Shown here: positions 52,316 through 61,333 of the stretch, one piece after another
Layout of the letters: the number at the start of each line of letters is the position of its first letter
Numbering within the stretch: position 1 is the stretch's first letter
NCBI RefSeq assembly: GCF_002941025.1
Contig: NZ_PTJS01000001.1
Coordinates: 3,162,001 to 3,226,000, forward strand
Direction: 5' to 3'
DNA length: 64,000 nucleotides
Origin: Streptomyces sp. QL37
GTDB taxonomy: Bacteria > Actinomycetota > Actinomycetes > Streptomycetales > Streptomycetaceae
Position numbers and translations under genes: made by a program
The notes under the pieces: model-generated
What the model was told of the DNA's origin: nothing
Database searches by the model: none
Seen by the model: only the letters and a program-made list of their open reading frames with translations

Positions 52316-52984
52316 ATGATCCGCCACGGCAGTACGCACCCCCGGGACAGCCGCACGAGCAGCACCGGCTCCCCGTCGACGCGGGGCACGCGCACGGTTC
52401 TCCGGGACTGCGCGAAGGGCGTCCTCATCCTCACGGTCGCGCTCGGGGCCGCCACGGCCTGCGGGCCGTTGTCGGACAGCGGCAGCGGGTCGCCGAAGGG
52501 CGGCAGCCAGAAGTCCAGGGACTGGAAGGTCGGTGACTGCGCGGGGCCGGACACGAGCCAGTCGAAGGACGGCTTCCAGGGGCTCGACTGCGACGACCCG
52601 AAGGCAACGATCAAGGCCCTCGCGGTCAAGGACGGCGAGATCTTCGCCGGGGCCGTCGAGTGCCCGGCCGGTACCGACGAGATCATCTCGGTGAAGATCT
52701 CCTTCGGCGGGGACGCGTCCACCGGCGGCATCCCCAGCAAGACCATCTGCGGCCGCAACCTCTCCGGCGACCACCCCGGGGACGCGGGCGCGGGCGGCGG
52801 GCAGCTCGTGGTGGGCGACTGCGTGAGCGACGAGGCGAAGGAGGTGCCCTGCGCGAGCGGCGGGAACAAGGTCCTCGCCCTGACCAAGACCGCCGAGGAG
52901 TGCCCGGCCGACGCCGACAACCCCATCGAGCTCTTCCCGAGCCCGGGACGTCCGTACAACGCGATCTGCACCAGCAAGGCCTGA
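52316..52984 (+). CDS. Secreted lipoprotein-like protein
   Basis: This 222-aa protein has a long basic N-terminal region, a hydrophobic stretch (GVLILTVALGAATACG) ending in a lipobox-like A-A-T-A-C (Cys ~49), then a Ser/Gly linker and a soluble domain with paired cysteines (GDCAGPD, LDCDDP, VECPAG, ICGRN, GDCVSD, PCASG, ECPAD, ICTSK). Probably membrane-anchored on the outside. AAGGAG precedes the ATG. Confidence 0.8.
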   Translation: MIRHGSTHPRDSRTSSTGSPSTRGTRTVLRDCAKGVLILTVALGAATACGPLSDSGSGSPKGGSQKSRDWKVGDCAGPDTSQSKDGFQGLDCDDPKATIKALAVKDGEIFAGAVECPAGTDEIISVKISFGGDASTGGIPSKTICGRNLSGDHPGDAGAGGGQLVVGDCVSDEAKEVPCASGGNKVLALTKTAEECPADADNPIELFPSPGRPYNAICTSKA

Positions 52985-53159
52985 CGGCGGAGACACGCGG
53001 CTGTGCCCGGGCCGGACGGTCGCCCGGGCCCGGGCGAGGTGACGGCACGGCGTGACGTGGCGACGGCTGGGCGTGCGGGCGCGGAGCCGACCACGCCTCC
53101 GACGCACATCGTTGCCTCGGTCGGCTGATATTCCCTGGGATCAGGTTGCCTGCCACCGA

Positions 53160-53182
53160 TATGCGCGATTCACTTGCGCATA
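53160..53182. promoter_or_regulatory. Inverted repeat upstream of the RloA/RloB pair
   Basis: TATGCGC (53160-53166) and GCGCATA (53176-53182) flank a 9-nt spacer, 33 bp before the rloA-like GTG. The local sequence is A/T-rich, as for a promoter/operator. Confidence 0.4.
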
Positions 53183-53214
53183 AGCTCAAGGAATCGCCGG
53201 AGGGAGGGATTACC

Positions 53215-54540
53215 GTGCTCCTTAATTTCAGAGTCGCCAACCATCGTTCGGTCCGAGAGGAACAAGAGCTCCGGTTCCACCCGGCCTACGACACGGACCG
53301 GCCCTCCGGAACGGACTGGCACGCCGTGCCGGTCGCCGGGTTGTTCGGCGCCAACGCCGCAGGCAAGTCGAATCTCTTCGGCGCGCTGGAGTACATGTCC
53401 CGAATGGTGGTGGACTCCCACCGTGACGCGGAACCGGACGGCGGGGTCACCCGCAACCCGTTCCGGCTGGACGCCACCGCGCCCGCAGAGCCCTCGTGGT
53501 TCGTCGTGGACCTGCTGCTCCTCGGCGTTCGCCACACCTACGGGTTCAGCGTCGACGACGAGCGGATCCTGGACGAATGGCTCTACAGCTACCCGCACGG
53601 GAAGAAGCGGAAGATCTTCGAGCGCCCGTCGGGTGAGGTGGAGCCCGGTGACTCGCAGGCGAAGCGAGAGCTCGAACTGGTCGAGAACATCACGGAACCC
53701 AACGTGCTGTTCCTGACCATGGCCGCGCGCTCGAGGCAGACGGATTTCCGCCCGGTCTACGACTGGTTCCTGCGCGACCTGAAATTCGGTCGGCAACGGC
53801 CGCGGTTCGGCGGCCTGGGGCCTGACGTGAGCCGGATGCTGGAGGCACCGGAGCGGCACCCCGAGCTGATGGCCCTTCTCCGCGCGGCCGATCTGGGCAT
53901 CGAAGAGGCCGGCACGGAGCGTGTCCTCATGGACGAGGACGCGCTGCGGCAGCGGTACGGGGGGCGCGTTCCCACCTACATCCGCACCAGGCTGGACGAG
54001 AAGGGCCCCGAGGAACTCACCCGCCCCTGGCTCGGGCATCGCGGTCGCGACGGCATCGTCCGGATGGAACTGGGCGAGCAATCCGCGGGCACCAGGGCGC
54101 TTCTGGAACAGGCACCCCGCTTCATGTCGGTCCTGCGCAGGGGCGGCACATTCGTCGTGGACGAGATCGACTCAAGTCTCCATCCGCTGCTGACCGCACA
54201 ACTGGTCGGCCTGTTCCAGAACCCGGAGACCAACCCACGCGGCGCGCAGCTGATCTTCACCACGCACGACGCGAGTCTGCTCGGCCGCGCGGACGGCGAG
54301 GACATCCTGAAGCGGGACCAGGTGTGGTTCGTGGAGAAGAACCAGTACGGGGAGACGGAAGTGATCGCTCTCTCGGAGTTCAAGCCACGCCTCGGCGAGA
54401 ACCACGAGCGACGCTACCTGGGCGGAAGTTACGGCGGCGTGCCGTTCATCGACGACAGCTTCGCCAGAGCGCTGGCGAGTCGGGGGGAGCACCATGGCGA
54501 GGGCACCGAAACCGAGCGGACGGAAACGCCCCACCTTTGA
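53215..54540 (+). CDS. RloA/AbiLi-like AAA15 ATPase
   Basis: This 441-aa protein is an ABC-like AAA ATPase: Walker A GLFGANAAGKSNLFGAL (about 42-58), signature-like GEQSAGTRALLEQAP (about 283-297), Walker B FVVDEIDSSLHPLL (about 316-329) and H-loop LIFTTHDASLLGR (about 350-362). Followed by an RloB-family protein, it matches the RloAB/AbiL arrangement, an abortive-infection defence pair. GGAGGGAGGGA precedes the GTG start. Codon use is slightly more A/T-rich at its start than in neighbouring genes. Confidence 0.9.
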   Translation: MLLNFRVANHRSVREEQELRFHPAYDTDRPSGTDWHAVPVAGLFGANAAGKSNLFGALEYMSRMVVDSHRDAEPDGGVTRNPFRLDATAPAEPSWFVVDLLLLGVRHTYGFSVDDERILDEWLYSYPHGKKRKIFERPSGEVEPGDSQAKRELELVENITEPNVLFLTMAARSRQTDFRPVYDWFLRDLKFGRQRPRFGGLGPDVSRMLEAPERHPELMALLRAADLGIEEAGTERVLMDEDALRQRYGGRVPTYIRTRLDEKGPEELTRPWLGHRGRDGIVRMELGEQSAGTRALLEQAPRFMSVLRRGGTFVVDEIDSSLHPLLTAQLVGLFQNPETNPRGAQLIFTTHDASLLGRADGEDILKRDQVWFVEKNQYGETEVIALSEFKPRLGENHERRYLGGSYGGVPFIDDSFARALASRGEHHGEGTETERTETPHL

Positions 54541-55114
54541 ATCCCGGCTCGGCCGGAAGACGGAGCAACGCACCGCCCGGCAGCGGCTGCTCGTCGTCTG
54601 CGGCGCCGAGGTCACCGAGCGGGACTATCTCCAGGGCCTCAAGTCGGCCGTGAGGAACCCGGCCGTGTCCGTCAGGATCATCGAGCGTCCGAAGGCTCCA
54701 TCCCAAGTCGTCGCACACACGGTGAAGCTCCTCCAAGCGACCGGTGACGACTACGACCAGGCATGGTGCGTCCTGGACGTCGACCAGTTCACGGACCTCG
54801 ACCGCGCCGTGGCGGAGGCGGAACGCAACGACGTCGGCCTCGCCTTGTCCAATCCGTGTTTCGAGCTGTGGCTCCTCCTCCACTTCACCGAACACCACAG
54901 CCACGCGCCGACCTACGCCCACCTCCTGCCCTACCTGGACAAGCACCTGCCGGGCACCTACAGCAAGACCGACCTCGACTTCCGTCATTACCGGGACACC
55001 TGGCGCGAAGCCGCCCGCCGCGCCCGGCAACTCGCCCCGGAGGGCGCGGAGTCAGGAACCAATCCCGCCACGGGCATGTGGCAGCTCGCGCTCGCCATCG
55101 GTGGTCCTGAGTAG
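54494..55114 (+). CDS. RloB/AbiLii-like protein
   Basis: This 206-aa protein has the RloB pattern: basic N-terminus, LLVVCGAEVTERDYLQGLK (acidic residue after a first strand, about 32-50), WCVLDVDQFTDLD (acidic DxD-type loop, about 91-103) and SNPCFELWLLLHF (about 119-131). The acidic placement is like a Toprim fold, so it is probably a metal-dependent nuclease or nucleotide enzyme (family inference). It overlaps the ATPase gene by 47 bp and has GGGGGAG as ribosome site. Confidence 0.9.
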   Translation: MARAPKPSGRKRPTFESRLGRKTEQRTARQRLLVVCGAEVTERDYLQGLKSAVRNPAVSVRIIERPKAPSQVVAHTVKLLQATGDDYDQAWCVLDVDQFTDLDRAVAEAERNDVGLALSNPCFELWLLLHFTEHHSHAPTYAHLLPYLDKHLPGTYSKTDLDFRHYRDTWREAARRARQLAPEGAESGTNPATGMWQLALAIGGPE

Positions 55115-55214
55115 CCGGAGACACCCGTACCGCAAGGCCTGTCCGCCGAAAGGCAGGACTCCACGAGGCACACGCTGCGCGACGTCTTGACGTGCTCCTG
55201 CCGAGGTGGCTTTA

Positions 55215-55228
55215 TGGGAGCGCTCCCA
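55215..55228. promoter_or_regulatory. CebR box
   Basis: TGGGAGCGCTCCCA is an exact match to the 14-bp palindromic operator of CebR, the LacI-family cellobiose repressor of streptomycetes. It lies 43 bp before the mannanase start, so the gene should be derepressed by cello-oligosaccharides. Confidence 0.9.
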
Positions 55229-55271
55229 CCTCATCCGATGTGTGCGTTCCGGCACCCACCTTGGAGTCGCA

Positions 55272-56951
55272 GTGAGATCAGCAACGATTACGGCACGGAA
55301 GAGCCCCTCAACCGTCCTGCTGAAGGGCCTGGCCGCCCTTCTCGGCGTCGTCCTGCTGGGCGCGCTCGGCCCGGCCGCGGCGCAGGCCACGCCCGCGCGG
55401 GCGGAGGCCGCGGCCACCGGGCTGCACATCAGCAACGGCCGTCTGCTGGAGGGCAACGGCAACGACTTCGTCATGCGCGGCGTCAACCACGCGCACACCT
55501 GGTACCCCGGCGAGACGCAGTCGCTGGCCGACATCAAGGCCTTCGGCGCGAACACCGTCCGCGTCGTCCTCTCCGACGGGCACCGGTGGACGAGGAACGG
55601 CCCCGACGAAGTCGCGGGCATCGTCGACGACTGCAAGGCCAACCGGCTGATCTGCGTCCTGGAGGTGCACGACACCACCGGTTACGGCGAGGACGCCGCG
55701 GCGGGCACCCTGGACCACGCGGCCGACTACTGGATCAGCCTCAAGGACGTCCTCGCGGGTGAAGAGGACTACGTCATCATCAACATCGGCAACGAGCCCT
55801 GGGGCAACACCGACCCCGCCGGCTGGACCGCCCCCACGACCGCCGCCGTCCAGAAGCTGCGCGGCGCGGGATTCGCCCACACGATCATGGTGGACGCGCC
55901 CAACTGGGGCCAGGACTGGCAGGGCGTCATGCGCGCCAACGCCCAGGCCGTCTACGACGCCGACACCACCGGCAACCTGATCTTCTCGATCCACATGTAC
56001 AGCGTCTACAACACGGCCCAGGCGGTCACCGACTACCTGAACGCCTTCGTCGACGCCGGACTGCCCCTCCTCATCGGTGAGTTCGGAGGCCCCGCCGACC
56101 AGTGGGGGGACCCGGACGAGGACACCATGATGGCCACGGCCGAGCAGCTCGACCTCGGTTACCTGGCCTGGTCCTGGAGCGGCAACACCGACCCGATCCT
56201 CGACCTGGCGATCGACTTCGACCCGGGCCGGCTGAGCTCCTGGGGCGAGCGCATCTTCCACGGCGCGAACGGCATCGCCCAGACCTCCCAGGAAGCCACC
56301 GTCTTCGGCGACGGCGGCGACCCGGACGACACGGAGGCCCCGACGGCCCCCGGCACCCCGACCGCCTCCGCCGTGACGGCCACGTCGGCCACCCTGACCT
56401 GGACCGCGGCATCCGACAACGTTGCCACCACCGGCTACGACGTCGTCCGTGTCAGCGGCGGCACCGAGACCGCGGCCGCCTCCTCCACGACCAACAGCGT
56501 CACCGTGACCGGCCTCACCGCAGGCACGGCGTACCAGTTCGCCGTCTACGCACGCGACGCGGCGGGCAACCGCTCGGCACGGTCGGCCACGGTGGGCGTC
56601 ACCACCGACGAGGGCGGGCCCACGCCGGGCGTGGGCTGCTCCGTCGGATACCGGGTGATCGGCGACTGGCCCGGTGGTTTCCAGGGCGAGATCACCATCC
56701 GCAACACCGGCACCAGCACCGTCAACGGCTGGAACCTCGGCTTCACCTTCGCCGACGGCCAGACCGTCTCCAACATGTGGGGCGGCACTCCGACGCAGAG
56801 CGGAGCGACGGTCAGCGTCGCCCCCGCCGGATACACGGCGTCGATCGCCGCGAACGGCTCGGTCACGGTCGGCTTCACCGCCACCAGGGGCGGCACCAAC
56901 ACCGCCCCGACCGCCTTCACTCTCAGCGGTACCACCTGCACGACGGCCTGA
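55272..56951 (+). CDS. manA: Secreted GH5 endo-beta-1,4-mannanase with FN3 and CBM2
   Basis: This 559-aa protein has a signal peptide (LLKGLAALLGVVLLGALGPAAA, cleaved near AQA), a GH5 (subfamily 8-like) catalytic domain (GVNHAHTWYPGETQSLADIKAFGANTVR; acid/base E in NIGNEPWGN, nucleophile E in LIGEFGGPADQWG; about 50-345), a fibronectin III linker domain (about 358-440) and a cellulose-binding CBM2 (CSVGYRVIGDWPGGFQGEI through TTC). It closely resembles Streptomyces mannanases. It cuts mannan in plant-wall material. GTG at 55272 follows GGAG. A perfect CebR box lies upstream. Confidence 0.95.
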   Translation: MRSATITARKSPSTVLLKGLAALLGVVLLGALGPAAAQATPARAEAAATGLHISNGRLLEGNGNDFVMRGVNHAHTWYPGETQSLADIKAFGANTVRVVLSDGHRWTRNGPDEVAGIVDDCKANRLICVLEVHDTTGYGEDAAAGTLDHAADYWISLKDVLAGEEDYVIINIGNEPWGNTDPAGWTAPTTAAVQKLRGAGFAHTIMVDAPNWGQDWQGVMRANAQAVYDADTTGNLIFSIHMYSVYNTAQAVTDYLNAFVDAGLPLLIGEFGGPADQWGDPDEDTMMATAEQLDLGYLAWSWSGNTDPILDLAIDFDPGRLSSWGERIFHGANGIAQTSQEATVFGDGGDPDDTEAPTAPGTPTASAVTATSATLTWTAASDNVATTGYDVVRVSGGTETAAASSTTNSVTVTGLTAGTAYQFAVYARDAAGNRSARSATVGVTTDEGGPTPGVGCSVGYRVIGDWPGGFQGEITIRNTGTSTVNGWNLGFTFADGQTVSNMWGGTPTQSGATVSVAPAGYTASIAANGSVTVGFTATRGGTNTAPTAFTLSGTTCTTA

Positions 56952-56965
56952 CCCCGGCCGCTCCA

Positions 56966-56999
56966 CCGGACGGCGGGGGCCCCGGCCCCTGCCGTCCGG
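56966..56999 (+). terminator. Strong hairpin after the mannanase gene
   Basis: CCGGACGGC (56966-56974) and GCCGTCCGG (56991-56999) form a perfect 9-bp stem extended inside by a G-run/C-run. It lies 15 bp after the stop. Confidence 0.65.
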
Positions 57000-57039
57000 C
57001 TCCCTTCCCCGTGAACCGCGCTTCCGCCATGATCACGAA

Positions 57040-57669
57040 ATGCGGATCGACAGCGGGGCGGAACAACTGGTCCAGGCGGCGGAGACGGGGGACATGGCCC
57101 TGGTGGCCCGGCTCCTCGGCGAAGGCGTGCCGGTCGACGCCTACGGGGCGAAGAGGCGCACGGCCCTGGACCTCGCGGTGCGCCACGGCCACGGCGGTGC
57201 GGCCCGCCTCCTGCTGGAGGCGGGGGCCGATCCGGGGCAACCGGCGGGGGAATGGGGGGAACTGAGCGTCCTGGCCCAGGCGGCGATGTTCAGCAGGGCG
57301 GACATCACGCACATCCTGCTCGATGCCGGCGCTCATCCGGACACCCGGTGCCGGATCGGCTTCCCGCTCCTGTTCGCCTCCACATGCACCTCCCCCGGCC
57401 CGACGTGCCCGGCCATCGTGGATCTGCTGCTGGACCGGGGGGCCGACATCGGCCTGCGATTGAGGGACCGCACAAGCCTGGAGTGGGCAGTTTGGTTCAA
57501 CCACGCAGACATGGTGCGTCAGTTGCTCGGCCGGGGTGCGGAGCCTTCCCCCGTGGCCATGAGAATCGCGCACGAGCGCATCCGGCGTCACCCGGACACC
57601 CGGCGGGACTCCGAGCGTGTCATCGAGGCGCTGCGCGCCGCTGGCGCCCCTGGGAGGATGGGCCCGTGA
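57040..57669 (+). CDS. Ankyrin-repeat protein
   Basis: This 209-aa protein has four or five ankyrin repeats, for example TALDLAVRHGHGGAARLLLEAGAD, LAQAAMFSRADITHILLDAGAHPD and LEWAVWFNHADMVRQLLGRGAE. Ankyrin repeats mediate protein binding. It overlaps the next gene by four bases (GTGA). Partner unknown. Confidence 0.9.
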   Translation: MRIDSGAEQLVQAAETGDMALVARLLGEGVPVDAYGAKRRTALDLAVRHGHGGAARLLLEAGADPGQPAGEWGELSVLAQAAMFSRADITHILLDAGAHPDTRCRIGFPLLFASTCTSPGPTCPAIVDLLLDRGADIGLRLRDRTSLEWAVWFNHADMVRQLLGRGAEPSPVAMRIAHERIRRHPDTRRDSERVIEALRAAGAPGRMGP

Positions 57670-57953
57670 TCCGCGACCTGTACAACGTGCACACCACGGG
57701 GCCCGAGCCCGGCCCCACCCCGCTGACGCCCGACGAGGAACAGCGCGCCAGGGCGACCCTGTTCACCGAGCTGGGCAACGCGATCGCCGATCGCGGCTGG
57801 ACGCGCTTCCCCGCCTACAGCCCCGAGGAGCGTCGGCGGCTCGTCGCCGTCGGCCGCATGCTGGGCGAGCACTGGGGCATCCCCGTCACCGTCGAGGCGG
57901 AGGACGCGTGCGCCATGCGCCTCTCGCTGGCGGGGCACGCCCTGAGCGCCTGA
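57666..57953 (+). CDS. Small hypothetical protein coupled to the ankyrin protein
   Basis: This 95-aa helical protein (GTG start) reads DEEQRARATLFTELGNAIADRG in the first half and SPEERRRLVAVGRMLGEHWG in the second. No family recognised. The four-base overlap with the ankyrin gene suggests a shared role. Confidence 0.75.
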   Translation: MIRDLYNVHTTGPEPGPTPLTPDEEQRARATLFTELGNAIADRGWTRFPAYSPEERRRLVAVGRMLGEHWGIPVTVEAEDACAMRLSLAGHALSA

Positions 57954-57982
57954 CGACGGATCGCCCGGGCCATCATGGCCCC

Positions 57983-58570
57983 ATGACCTCTCACGCAACT
58001 CCCGCGCAGGCACTGCTCGTCGTCGACGTACAGCGGGCCTTCGTCCGCGGCGACTGCGCGCTGCCCGAGGCCGCGCGCCTCGTGGACCGGACGGCAGACC
58101 TGATCGCGCGGGCACGGACGGCCGGGGCGCTCGTCGTCCACGTCCAGAACGACGGGGCGGCCGGTGCGGACGACGAACCCCACACCGACGGCTGGGAGCT
58201 CCACCACCCCGTCCAGGCGGGGCCCACGGAAGTGGTGATCCGCAAGACCCACGACGACGCGTTCCAGGAGACCTCGCTGGGCGTCCTGTTGACCGCGTCC
58301 GGGGTGCGGTCGCTCGCCGTCTGCGGCCTGATGTCCGAGATGTGCGTGCAGGCGACGGCGCGTACGGCCGTGGCGCTCGGCCACCGGGTCGCCCTGCCCC
58401 ACGACGCCCACGCGACGTACGACATCCCGGCGGAGCCCGGGATCAGCGCGGTGGTTCCGGCGGCCACGGTCTCGCGGGTCGCGGCCTGGCCCCTCAGCTG
58501 TGACGCCGATGTCACCGTCCGTGCGGCGGACGTGGTGTTCACGGCGGTGCCTTCGCCCGCCGGTTCCTGA
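57983..58570 (+). CDS. Isochorismatase-family cysteine hydrolase
   Basis: This 195-aa protein has the family catalytic triad: D in LLVVDVQRAFV (about 16), K in VIRKTHDDAF (about 88) and C in GLMSEMCVQATAR (about 121). It lies 29 bp after the preceding gene. Substrates of the family are amides such as nicotinamide or ureas. The true substrate is unknown. Confidence 0.93.
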   Translation: MTSHATPAQALLVVDVQRAFVRGDCALPEAARLVDRTADLIARARTAGALVVHVQNDGAAGADDEPHTDGWELHHPVQAGPTEVVIRKTHDDAFQETSLGVLLTASGVRSLAVCGLMSEMCVQATARTAVALGHRVALPHDAHATYDIPAEPGISAVVPAATVSRVAAWPLSCDADVTVRAADVVFTAVPSPAGS

Positions 58571-58596
58571 ACTGCCCTTCCGGGTAGGGCATCCAA

Positions 58597-58617
58597 CGAA
58601 AGTTTTCGAAGCTTTCG
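58597..58617. promoter_or_regulatory. CGAAA/TTTCG operator-like repeats
   Basis: CGAAAGTTTTCG (58597-58608) overlaps CGAAGCTTTCG (58607-58617), and a third CCGAAA-TTTATCGG lies 10 bp on. Such CGAAA-N-TTTCG elements are typical of LacI-family sites for sugar or xylan genes in streptomycetes. They precede the secreted SGNH hydrolase. Confidence 0.5.
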
Positions 58618-58741
58618 GAGCATTGACCGAAATTTATCGGAGCGGCTAGCCTGCCGCTCGAATCCCCGGACGCCGGTGAAGAAGCCGTCCACACCTGTGG
58701 ATTCACCCTGCTTCCCCCACCGAGCCAGAGGGAGCACCACC

Positions 58742-60082
58742 GTGATCCGAAGATCGACGTTCCTCAGCCTGTTCGCCGCCGCCGCGCTCACCGCCGCCGT
58801 CGTCACCCCCGCGCTCGGCGCCGGGGAAGGCCACGGCCCGGGCAGCTCACCGGCGCCCGGCGAGCGCGACGCCCGCTGGGTGAGCACCTGGACGTCCATG
58901 CCGCAGCTGACGGAGCCGGGCAACATGCCCCCGGCCCCGTTCACCCGGGACGACTCGGTCCTCGACGACGTCACCCTGCGCCAGACGGTCCACGTGGCCA
59001 CGGGCGGTGAGCACATCCGGCTCCGCTTCTCGAATGCTTTCGGTGGCGCCCCGCTGCCGATCACCAAGGTGTCCGTGGCCCTGCCGCTCGACGGCCGGGC
59101 GGGGGTCAGCGCGGTGAAGGCGGGGACCACGCGGCCCGTGACCTTCCAGGGCCGCTCCTCGGTATCGGTCCCGGTGGGCGCCCAGGCGGTCTCCGACCCG
59201 CTGGACTTCGCGCTCGCGCCGGGCTCCGACCTCACGGCGACGGTGTATCTGGCGACCGGCCAGGCGTCCACGTCCATCACCTCGCACCCCGGTTCCCGTA
59301 CGACGTCCTACCTGCTCGCCGGGGACCACGTCGGCGACACGGACCTGCCGGGGGCGACGCCCACCGACCACTGGTACTTCCTCAGCGGGGTCGAGGTCTG
59401 GTCCAGGAGCACCAGCTCGGCGGCCGTCGTGCTCGGCGACTCGCTCACCGACGGCCGGGGCTCCACCACCAACATGAACGACCGCTGGCCCGACCTGCTG
59501 CAGAAGCGGCTGAAGGCCGGCGCCGCCACCTCGAAGACCGCCGTCGTCAACCAGGCGGCCGGCGGGAACCGGCTGCTCGACGACGGCCTGGGACCCAACG
59601 GCCTGGCCAGGCTCGACCGTGACGTCCTGGCGCAGAGCGGCGTGGACTGGCTGCTCGTCTTCGAGGGCATCAACGACATCGGCACCGCGGCAGCCACTCC
59701 GGCCGCCCAGAAGCAGGTCGCGGCGGACGTCGTCGCGGCGTACGAGCAGATCATCACCCGGGCCCACACCCACGGCATTCGCGTGTACGGGGCGACCCTG
59801 ACCCCGATGGGCGGCAACACGGGGTACGACGACCCGGGCGGCTACCGCGAGCAGGCCCGGCAGACCGTCAACTCCTGGATCCGGACGAGCGGGCGCTTCG
59901 ACAGCGTGATCGACTTCGACCGGACCGTCCGCGACCCGCAGGAGCCCCGTGAGCTGCGGGCGGAGCTGGACACCGGCGACCACCTCCACCTCAACCCGGC
60001 GGGCTACCGGGCGATGGCGGAATCCGTCCCCACCCGGCTCTTCCGGCAGGCACCGCTCCCCCGGGGCTTCGGATACAACTGA
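58742..60082 (+). CDS. Secreted SGNH/GDSL hydrolase
   Basis: This 446-aa protein starts with a Tat-like signal (IRRSTFLSLFAAAALTAAV) from a GTG preceded by GGGAG. After a beta domain (about 60-215), the SGNH block reads AVVLGDSLTDGRG (nucleophile Ser, about 235), GGNRLL (block II), FEGINDIG (block III, Asn) and DHLHLNPAGYRAM (catalytic Asp/His). It probably removes ester groups from polysaccharides or lipids. Upstream CGAAA repeats suggest control by a sugar repressor. Confidence 0.93.
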   Translation: MIRRSTFLSLFAAAALTAAVVTPALGAGEGHGPGSSPAPGERDARWVSTWTSMPQLTEPGNMPPAPFTRDDSVLDDVTLRQTVHVATGGEHIRLRFSNAFGGAPLPITKVSVALPLDGRAGVSAVKAGTTRPVTFQGRSSVSVPVGAQAVSDPLDFALAPGSDLTATVYLATGQASTSITSHPGSRTTSYLLAGDHVGDTDLPGATPTDHWYFLSGVEVWSRSTSSAAVVLGDSLTDGRGSTTNMNDRWPDLLQKRLKAGAATSKTAVVNQAAGGNRLLDDGLGPNGLARLDRDVLAQSGVDWLLVFEGINDIGTAAATPAAQKQVAADVVAAYEQIITRAHTHGIRVYGATLTPMGGNTGYDDPGGYREQARQTVNSWIRTSGRFDSVIDFDRTVRDPQEPRELRAELDTGDHLHLNPAGYRAMAESVPTRLFRQAPLPRGFGYN

Positions 60083-60095
60083 CGCGCCCGAACGA

Positions 60096-60135
60096 CCCGT
60101 AAGGCCCCCCTCGCGGACGGGGGGAGGCCGTACGG
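60096..60135. terminator. Hairpin terminator between convergent genes
   Basis: A long GC stem (CCCGTAAGGCCCCCC facing GGGGGGAGGCCGTACGG, with loop TCGCGGAC) lies 14 bp after the SGNH stop and 24 bp from the opposite gene's stop. It can act in both directions. Confidence 0.6.
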
Positions 60136-60158
60136 GCGGCGCGTCCCGGAGAGCGGCA

Positions 60159-60530
60159 TCACGGCGGTCGCCCGTCGTCGTCGATCCTGCCGACCACGCG
60201 CCGGAGCTCACGGGCCCCGTGTGGCGACAGCGCCCCCATCACGGTGTCGAGGAGCTGCCGGGCCTCCAGCGGATCACCACAGCAGTCCCAGTCGGTGCCG
60301 CCCAGCTCGTGCTCGCGCCACAGCACGCGGAGCGACTGCCGCCTGTGCCGCTTCCACGTACGCACGGCAGCGCTCACCTCACCGGGCGCGAGGTAGTTGC
60401 GGCTCAGCTCCAGGCGGGTGATCTCGGCGAGCGTGCGTGAGGAGAGCCCGTCGATGACGGTGCTCGTGCCGTCGGGCCGGCGACGGTGCGCCCGGCCCCT
60501 GCGGAGGTGTCCTGACCGGCTACGCGGCAT
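60159..60530 (-). CDS. Hypothetical basic protein
   Basis: This 123-aa protein has a basic N-terminal 20 residues (MPRSRSGHLRRGRAHRRR), a helical middle (SSRTLAEITRLELSRNYL) and DWCDPLE-like DCCGDPLEARQLLDTVMGAL near residue 85. AAAGGTCC precedes the ATG. Conserved in type, function unknown. Confidence 0.65.
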   Translation of the reverse strand: MPRSRSGHLRRGRAHRRRPDGTSTVIDGLSSRTLAEITRLELSRNYLAPGEVSAAVRTWKRHRRQSLRVLWREHELGGTDWDCCGDPLEARQLLDTVMGALSPHGARELRRVVGRIDDDGRPP

Positions 60531-60693
60531 GGACCTTTCGGTTGGTCGTCATGGCGCTCATGGTGCCATGCGTGCGCGCGTTCGTCCCCGGCGTTTTCGG
60601 CGCCCCGACTTGTGCGCGACAGCACCGATCACTTCCCCGTGGTGCGGCAGTCTTCATAGCCGTACATCCGCAGCGGAAAGAGGAGCGAGTGCC

Positions 60694-61287
60694 GTGCGCA
60701 TCGTCATCAATGAGTTCATGAGCCTCGACGGCGTCGTGCAGGCGCCCGGCGGGCCCGAGGAGGACACCGACGGCGGCTTCACGCAGGGCGGCTGGACCCA
60801 CCCGTACTTCGACGAGGTGGTGGGCGGCGCCTTCGACGCCGCGTTGAAGGACGCCGACGCGCTGCTCTTCGGACGCCGTACGTGGCAGAACATGGCCGGG
60901 GCGTGGCCGGAGCGGGCGGGCGACCCCTTCGCCGACCGGATGAACTCCATCCCGAAGCACGTCGTCTCCAGCACCCTCGGGGACGACGAGCTGACGTGGA
61001 CCAACACCGCCCGCATCCCCGGCGAATCAGCCGTCGCCCGCATCCGGGAGCTGCGCGCCGCTGAGGGCCGAGACCTGCTGGTCATGGGGAGCGCCACGCT
61101 CGCGCGGACCCTGCTGCACGAGGGCCTCGCCGACGAGCTGCGGCTCCTGGTCATGCCGGTGATCGTCGGCGGCGGTAAGACGATCTTCCCCACCGACGGT
61201 GCGCTGCGCCCGCTCGAACTGGTGTCGACGGTGATCAGCGGCACGGGTGTGCACGTGTGCACCTACCGGGCCGCCGACAAGGCGTAG
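60694..61287 (+). CDS. Dihydrofolate-reductase-like (RibD C-terminal) protein
   Basis: This 197-aa protein has the pattern VINEFMSLDGVVQAPGGPEEDTDGGF, ALLFGRRTWQNMAGAW, and the closing ADELRLLVMPVIVGGGKTIF of the RibD_C/DHFR-like family. These are NADPH-dependent reductases of mostly unknown substrate. AGGAG precedes the GTG. Confidence 0.93.
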   Translation: MRIVINEFMSLDGVVQAPGGPEEDTDGGFTQGGWTHPYFDEVVGGAFDAALKDADALLFGRRTWQNMAGAWPERAGDPFADRMNSIPKHVVSSTLGDDELTWTNTARIPGESAVARIRELRAAEGRDLLVMGSATLARTLLHEGLADELRLLVMPVIVGGGKTIFPTDGALRPLELVSTVISGTGVHVCTYRAADKA

Positions 61288-61333
61288 AGAGTGTCCGCGG
61301 GCCCGGCGGCGTCACCGCTGAGAAGCTGCTGCC

